Positions 57,830-64,000 of a stretch of 64,000 nucleotides of DNA are shown here, in pieces; within the stretch, counting starts at the first letter, position 1; each line of letters begins with the position of its first letter. This DNA comes from Saturnia japonica (taxonomy: Eukaryota; Arthropoda; Insecta; Lepidoptera; Saturniidae): assembly GCA_033032175.1 (NCBI GenBank), contig CM065325.1:3252930-3316929 (forward strand), in the 5' to 3' direction. A model generated the notes under the pieces. That model saw only the letters and a program-made list of their open reading frames with translations. It did no database searches and was not told the DNA's origin. The translations under genes were made by a program, and so were the position numbers.

Positions 57830-58085
57830 GTTACGCTTCTTTTGACGCGTTTAGTAGAGAGTAAAGTTGAAAGCAGCACGGGTGTGATGTCACAGAAGTG
57901 CCACATAATGAAGTCAGCCATCAACGATAATAATATGAATTCATTTTACTGATTTCATTTTTTTCATTGCGTATAAACAGCGGTGTATAAATAAACATTA
58001 ATTCAATTTAATTTTTATTATCGTAGCACGGTAAAGTAACAGTACTGTGATTTAAATAATAATAATAATTTAATTACAGTACTTC
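57830..58085. repeat. fold-back family F copy
   Basis: ACGCTTCTTTTGACGCGTTT, GTCACAGAAGTGCCACATAA, TGAAGTCAGCCATCAACGAT and AATTCATTTTACTGATTTC match the left arm of 33065-33300. The second arm is weaker here. Confidence 0.5.
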
Positions 58086-60679
58086 ACATCGGAATCCAAA
58101 AACATCGGCAATTAACGAGGGATCTACAATTCATCGCCAGTCACCGCTTTCATCCCGCATGCCGGCTTCCTCAAATATCACGTTGTTTGAAAGACGTAAT
58201 TCAAATAAAGTGTAATAAATATTGGTACAAATTTTGTGTCAACTAATTTATTATTATAACACCTTTACTATCTGTAATAGTGTATCACATAATTTTCACT
58301 TTCATTCAAATTTCATCTAAATAACCTAACTAATTTATTCCATGATATTATGTATTACCCACTTTATTATCAGTCGTTTGTTTCATATTGACGTATGTAG
58401 ATTACCATCAACATAGGTTCACAATTATAATTATCATTGTAGTCTGTTGGATAAACATATTAACACAATTACGATCCATTATCTTCATACTTATGATGTC
58501 GTTGACTAACTCTTAAAAACGTCATATTCTCCGTCTTTAATTGATAAATAACGACAAAGGTTACATTCGCAGTGTAATGTAGAAGTTAATTTGGTTCGTT
58601 CATTAACAGAAGGCATTATACCAGCCGCAGGTATTATCTCGCGACAACACCCACTAGGCATACCACAGCTGTTTTCATTTTGTTTCGGCAAAATTAGATT
58701 CCTTACCGAATAGCGTACTCATGTAGTTTTGATATTTGCTGTAACCACCCAACATTTTTTTTTATGTATCTTCTTTTTTCCCTTTATTTTAGGGGTCTTT
58801 TACACCTGGTGTATGCCAGCCTCATCAGAGCATACTTGAATTCTACAAAAATAACATAATTCCTACATAAAATAAAATTACACTAAGCTATTAACTAAAT
58901 AAAAAGACTATATACTTCTATCCCATATACTATTACTATTAATAAAGTTCCACAGCAGACCAGCCGATTCGGAAGTATACCGTGGAACATATACATCTAT
59001 AGAACATAAACCTAAACTTAAAATTAAACGACTTCTGCTTATTTAATTCCTAACACATTAAACTGTATCAAACTGCATAAAACTTAGTATTGGCGGTCTT
59101 TATCTAAAATTGATAATATCTCCGATACATAAATTATTAATACAATGCAATAGCCGTAATGATCCTAATAACTACGGAATTGTGAATATGGGAATAAATT
59201 AACCAGTTTCAATATAGAGAGCTTTAAACAAAATAATAGCAACATTGCAAACAGTTTCCATAATGTAATGCAATGCTTAATTCATACATTGAACTCGCAA
59301 TGCGTTTCCACGCATATTTCAAGAGACATTATGATATAATTGAATTTGTTTATTCATATTTACAACCAATATAATTTACCAAATTTGTAAATTGCTTTAT
59401 AGAAATAACTATGTACTGTTTTTTTTAATTTTATAATACTGAATTATATAAGCACATAAATTTCAATATATATTATCCAAAGATCACATATATACAGATG
59501 GCCTATATAGTAGCAGTGAAAGCTACCTAATTGCGAAAATGTGCGACTCAAATTCTATCATAGTGATCCATATCTAATTACCAAATTATTTATAATTTAC
59601 AATAAACTTTAAAATAATCTACAATGTTATGTACTGGTTTAGCGATTCGATAATCATTGCACCTAACAGTAAATACAGTTGGTGATTGTTGATAGATACA
59701 TTAATAAATAAATAAGCAGGAGTAACAAAATTGGCAGGTAACTTATATGTATTTGTAAATAAAATTGTATAAACTTTAGCTGTTTTTCCCAAAACTTAAC
59801 GCATCGTAGAAATCACGTTGACGAGTTTTCTACTGCGAATACAACGAATTCACAGGATGGTTTTCACACCGCGCATAAAACTTTTTTATAATTATTATAT
59901 TACTTACTAAATAACACAAAATGTAATTTTAAAGTTAACTGAACATCATGTAAGTTATACTCGTTCAGTATTAATTAATATTTTGTAAGGTCTACTATAC
60001 GCTAATGGTATGACGAGGAGTGGTCTAAAATTTCCATGGACACAACACTCATAGCCGTTGGCAATAAAAAAAGTAATATAAAATATTTATTGAATGAGAT
60101 ACTGTTTTTACTAAATTAAATTAAATCCTAGAGTTTCTTTTCAGGCTCCCCCACAATAAAATTAAAAAGAACAATCTCAGAAGAAACAATTATCCTCAGA
60201 TTATAACTAAAATATTATACAATATTTTGAATATATAAGTATCAGGTTGGTTTAATCCGTCTTTGAAACTAAGTAGTCTTAAGACGAACAGGCGGAAAGG
60301 ATTTTATGATTAAGCTGAACTCCCTCATTATCGCCGTCTTAGCTAATGTCTCCGTCTTTTACCAGCCGCCAATTATAGTATAAGAGAAGAGAGCCTTTTA
60401 TTTTTTGACTCCTAATGAGACGTTGTCCGCGGCAGCATTGTAAATTGTAAGCTTTTTGCATTTTGACTGAACAAAACAAGTAAATAGCTAAAAAGATCAT
60501 AGTAAATTTAAATCAATTTATTTAAATAAAAATTTCTAATAATACAAACAAAATAATAATTTTAAAATGGCTTTTTTACTATAGGTATCGTATATAATTT
60601 CATATGCATTTAGTAAAAAGCTGTTATTTTGACATTACAAACAGACACTTCAATTGTATTAATTGTATCGATATACATA
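58086..60679. other. no gene seen
   Basis: AT-rich. The minus-strand frame at 58506-58691 includes cysteines but no domain I recognise. Confidence 0.4.
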
Positions 60680-61318
60680 ATAATTAATATAGATTTAATA
60701 AAGTGGAAGAATTTTTTGGTTTGTTTAAACACGCTATTCTATGGAAACTACCAGTCGAATTCGAAAATTTTTTTTTGTATATGATAGCCAGATTCACGAG
60801 ATAGTACACGCTATCTAACATTAGGTTACAACTCTCAGCTAGCCTTAAATATTGATTTTGTTAAGTAAATCGGAAGTGGAAGTGCTCCCCAACTGTTTAT
60901 CCGCGTGCGCTGGCGTAATGATTAATCATATTATCTACAAAAATATTGGTTCGAAGTATATCTAAAAAAAGTTAGCATATTCCTATCTCTTACACAAATA
61001 AGCTATAATAAGGTATTTTGTGAAAATAATTTGTTGTATATTAAAAGTGATTTATGAGCATTATTTTTGAGCATGGTAGATTAACTTACGAACAAAAGTT
61101 ACTTCATCATAAAGACAGTTTTATGAAGTTAAACTTTGCCCTATGTAGCATGTTATTTGGACACATAGTTTAGGAGATAATTAAAAATTTAAATAATTTT
61201 TACTTGCGGGAACTGAAAACAATTATTATGATAGTCATCAGGGGCCCGTTGGCGGCGCGGCGCAGCGCGATATTTGTTGGATAATATTAACATGGGTGAA
61301 ATCGTGGGGCACAGCTAG
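60680..61318 (+). mobile_element. Helitron-like element, family A (~640 bp)
   Basis: It ends ATGGGTGAAATCGTGGGGCA then CAGCTAG followed by T. The interior is collinear, in the opposite orientation, with 24771-25560 and 52078-52825 (AGCCTTAAATATTGATTTTG, TCTCTTACACAAATAAGC, ACTTCATCATAAAGACAGTT). The 5' end has lost the exact TCTATAC motif. Confidence 0.7.
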
Positions 61319-63093
61319 TTTATCTCAAAATGAAGTAAATAATAACTACGAACAAAATGTATACATACAAATAAAGTTGTACAAAAATATTATCAATTGA
61401 ACTGTAACACTAAAGTAGTTCTAATTTTAACCTAACTTGTTAATAATTGGACCTATTGAACCAGGGAACTATTTGCGGAAATTAATTTGTTATATTTAGC
61501 ATAATACTTATCAGTAATTCATCTTTCCTTGGGTATATGTTAAATTTATATTTAGAAACTACCTAAATAAATTTTGCAATTTGCATCTTAGAATACATAG
61601 TTAAATAATCAACCAATACCATCAATACATACATTGTAACTATAGAATATATCCCCGTATGCCTGTTTTTCCACTTATTTCTTCTATATCACGCAACGGA
61701 TATTTATACGATCTCCACTATCATTTTTTACGAATGATTTGTATATACAAAACATTCCAATTAAGTTTTGTATAAATACAAACATTACAATTAAGTTTTG
61801 TATATTAGAGATAATGTAATGTTTTGTAATCAAGTTGTTAATAGATTTATTTTCGGATATTTACATGGCTTACGCCGGCTAAACTTTAGAGAGATCCATC
61901 AAAATAATGTACATATCAAAAAATTGTAAGTATTTCTTCAAGAAACCTAGAGAGAAATCCGCAATAGCATATATCTATCTCCTAAGGTTTAATCACAGTA
62001 ACCATTTTTATATTCTATTCATATTATATTCAAAATTAAAAATATTAGGTTAATTGCGAAGCTACTTATTCGGATTCAGTTTCAACCCTTATACAGATAA
62101 ATATGTAACTTAACTTGGACATGTAATGTAGATTAAAATTATCCTTTTAATTATATCCTTTAAATAAATACCGTAAAAGATATCACGGATTCAAAATTAC
62201 GCGCAACCAAAGAAATTACTCGCATCAAAACGGTAGTCCGGCGCTTCGCACCTATTTAAGTTTTACGCGTCCCGAGCTAAGCGCACTTTTAGAACTATGA
62301 ATACTAAATAGATATAATGTAAATCATGCTTTTTTAACATAAAATCCACCACTTTGTAATTTGCACCCGTGCGAAGCTGAGGGGCGTCGCTAGATTTTAT
62401 ACAGTAAAAAAACAATATTATGACGTTTTATTATTATTATTGATGGCACACAGGCACACAAGCACACTTGATCACTTTGTTGGCAGGACAAATTTTTTGG
62501 AGTTAATTTTATTTTATTGCGCCAAAAAATTATAACTTCTTACGTATGTACTTGTACACAAATAAAAAGAAGAACAATGGAAGAATACAAAGAAGTATAT
62601 TATTTGGTCACGTTATGAAAAATTAATGAGAGTGTATTTTTACGATACGCGCGCACATTGTAACAAAACGTCCACAGTGAGAAGTTCTATTCAGTAAACC
62701 TCTTGTTTGTTTTGTGTTGAAGATTCAATACGTAATAAAATTTATTAACAGCCGAATACGATGATCGCGTACAACACGCATCCACTTTTATAAAACACCA
62801 ACATGAGATATATTTTACAACTAATTCGCCGCAGAGCGTTCGTTATTCGCACACATCATTAATCTTAATTGTAAACATGATAATGAGTTATCAAACTGAA
62901 AAAAAATCACGCCTAACAGAGCCTCTATGAATTTGTAGCGTAGTTTTTTTAATTAGATAGGCAATCATGTCGCTTTAAATAAATAGAAGATAATTTTTCA
63001 ATATAATTAAGGGTTGCTACGCATATTTTATTTTATAATTAATTAAACTCCATACTTTATAAGAAGAATAAAGTACGTGAAAATACTTTTGTT
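61319..63093. other. no gene seen; one Helitron end
   Basis: AT-rich. CCCGTGCGAAGCTGAGGGGC with GTCGCTAG at about 62366-62394 looks like a plus-strand Helitron 3' terminus without a recognisable body. At 61735-61830, TTTGTATATACAAAACATT and AATTAAGTTTTGTATA are locally repeated. Confidence 0.4.
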
Positions 63094-63480
63094 TACCTGT
63101 GACTTCGTCCCTGTTGCTTTCCAAATAAAATGACTCGCGCGCTTCTATTGTAAAGTAATTGTATTCATTTCGAAACCTTTATGGTACTGAGCAAAATCAA
63201 AACACATAACAACAATTTCATCGTAATCAGATAAATAGTTCAGCAACGCCTATGGGACAAACGAAGAAACATTCAATTTTATATCTAACCAGCTTAACGC
63301 GTAATGCTTATAAAACTCGTACTTTCCTAAAACTTTAATAGCTTTTTATTGAACGAAGATATCGTTATATTTTTTTATGGGTACCAAGTATTTGTGTAAT
63401 AAAACAAAAAAAAATGATCTAAATCAATCCAGTAATTTTTGCGTGATGCGTGCCCGACGGCAAATCTCAGTCATTTTAAT
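63094..63480 (-). mobile_element. decayed Helitron-like element
   Basis: CTGTGACTTCGTCCCTGTTG near 63100 resembles a decayed reversed 3' hairpin end. AATCAATCCAGTAATTTTTG and CGTGATGCG near 63425 are the phrase usual at the other end of these elements. Confidence 0.35.
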
Positions 63481-63603
63481 AGATTCCATGACTGTACAAT
63501 AAATCTATTTTTCCTTTTCAATATAACCACCCTTTAGCTGAATACATTTATTAGATCTATGAACTAATATTTCTTAATCAGAAAAATATTATTTTGTTTT
63601 GCC

Positions 63604-64000
63604 TAGAGTTGAGCCAAAATTTCCTCCTTTACCCCTATTGTCGTCGGAAAAAGCCATTGCAACTCTGCTCTTATGAACCGGCGCGTTGTCTTGTAAGAGC
63701 AACACACCCTTGGTCAATTTTCCTCGACTTTTTGCTTGATAGCCTCCTTTAGTTTTTCTAGTATCGTTGCGTAGTATTATCAGGTTATGGTCCTTCCCTT
63801 TTCTTTGTAATCAATCAGCATTATCCCTTCACAATCACAAAACACAATAGCCATTAACTTTCCAGCCGACTCCAAAACTCTGAATTCCTTTGGCGGTGGT
63901 GTCCCCTTTTTATGCCATTGCATGGACTTTTGTTTAGACTCAGGCTCAAAGTAATGAACCCTTGTTTCATTTCAGGTAACAATCCGCTCCAAAATCTGTG
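63604..64000 (-). pseudogene. mariner transposase (DD34D type), decayed, runs off window
   Basis: On the minus strand the frame reads RVHYFEPESKQKSMQWHKKG, TPPPKEFRVLESAGKLMAIV and DYKEKGRTIT. After two adjacent stops (63777-63782) it continues YYATILEKLKEAIKQK, and after a frameshift KLTKGVLLLQDNAPVHKSRV. This is the catalytic core of an animal mariner transposase. The residue expected to be the first catalytic Asp (the D of D-ET-VHY) is Asn here; the second (QDNAP) is present but out of frame. Similarity stops abruptly after RVAMA, so the third Asp region is lost or scrambled. The N-terminal half lies beyond 64000. Confidence 0.82.

Noticed and set aside
58506..58691. Cysteine-containing short frame
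   Set aside because: The cysteine spacing fits no zinc-binding or secreted-peptide pattern I know, and there is no supporting context.

Overview
This is an AT-rich eukaryotic window, almost certainly from a butterfly or moth (Lepidoptera). I found no convincing host protein-coding gene. Every region with recognisable coding potential belongs to a transposable element. The lepidopteran call rests on the repeat repertoire: many Helitron-like non-autonomous elements that begin TCTATACTAATAT and end in a short GC hairpin plus CTAG; two tRNA-derived SINE families; R1-type and Jockey-type non-LTR retrotransposons; two kinds of mariner; and a GTF2IRD2/ZBED-like hAT element. The window reads as intergenic or intronic DNA filled with nested transposons of different ages.

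Layout. At 1.3-2.0 kb lies the 3' end of a Jockey-type LINE. A larger copy of the same LINE, with 148 codons of ORF2, lies in the opposite orientation at 45.0-45.9 kb, and tiny 3'-end copies lie at 5.87, 7.9, 9.8 and 27.9 kb. At 5.5-8.4 kb is a complete but dead hAT transposon with an 8-bp target duplication, carrying two of the tiny LINE insertions; one sits between its TATA box and its probable initiator. From 8.4 to 17.5 kb there are decayed SINE and Helitron fragments. At 17.5-20.8 kb is the most structured locus: a 5'-truncated R1-type LINE with an open reading frame from the RT catalytic motif to the RNase H and Cys/His tail, bounded by a 174-bp direct repeat that behaves as an unusually long target-site duplication. 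A 1,049-bp solo LTR with its own 5-bp duplication sits inside the downstream copy of that repeat.

From 22 to 34 kb there are Helitron, SINE and LINE 3' fragments, with a CpG-bearing patch at 23.5-23.9 kb. At 34.7-36.0 kb is a complete mariner-like element of the DD41D type: 32-bp perfect terminal inverted repeats, TA flanks and a transposase broken by a single frameshift. At 37.1-37.5 kb there is a 178-bp tandem duplication, and at 38.1-38.9 kb the 3' end of another LINE. From 40 to 64 kb there are more Helitron and SINE copies, a probable non-autonomous DNA transposon with complex ends (46.6-47.3 kb), several fold-back elements, and at the right edge a decayed DD34D-type mariner transposase running out of the window.

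There is no operon-like or pathway logic here. The relationships are insertional: element within element gives a relative chronology, and shared termini show which non-autonomous elements probably use the same enzymes. All family assignments come from reading motifs and comparing copies within the window; no database search was possible.
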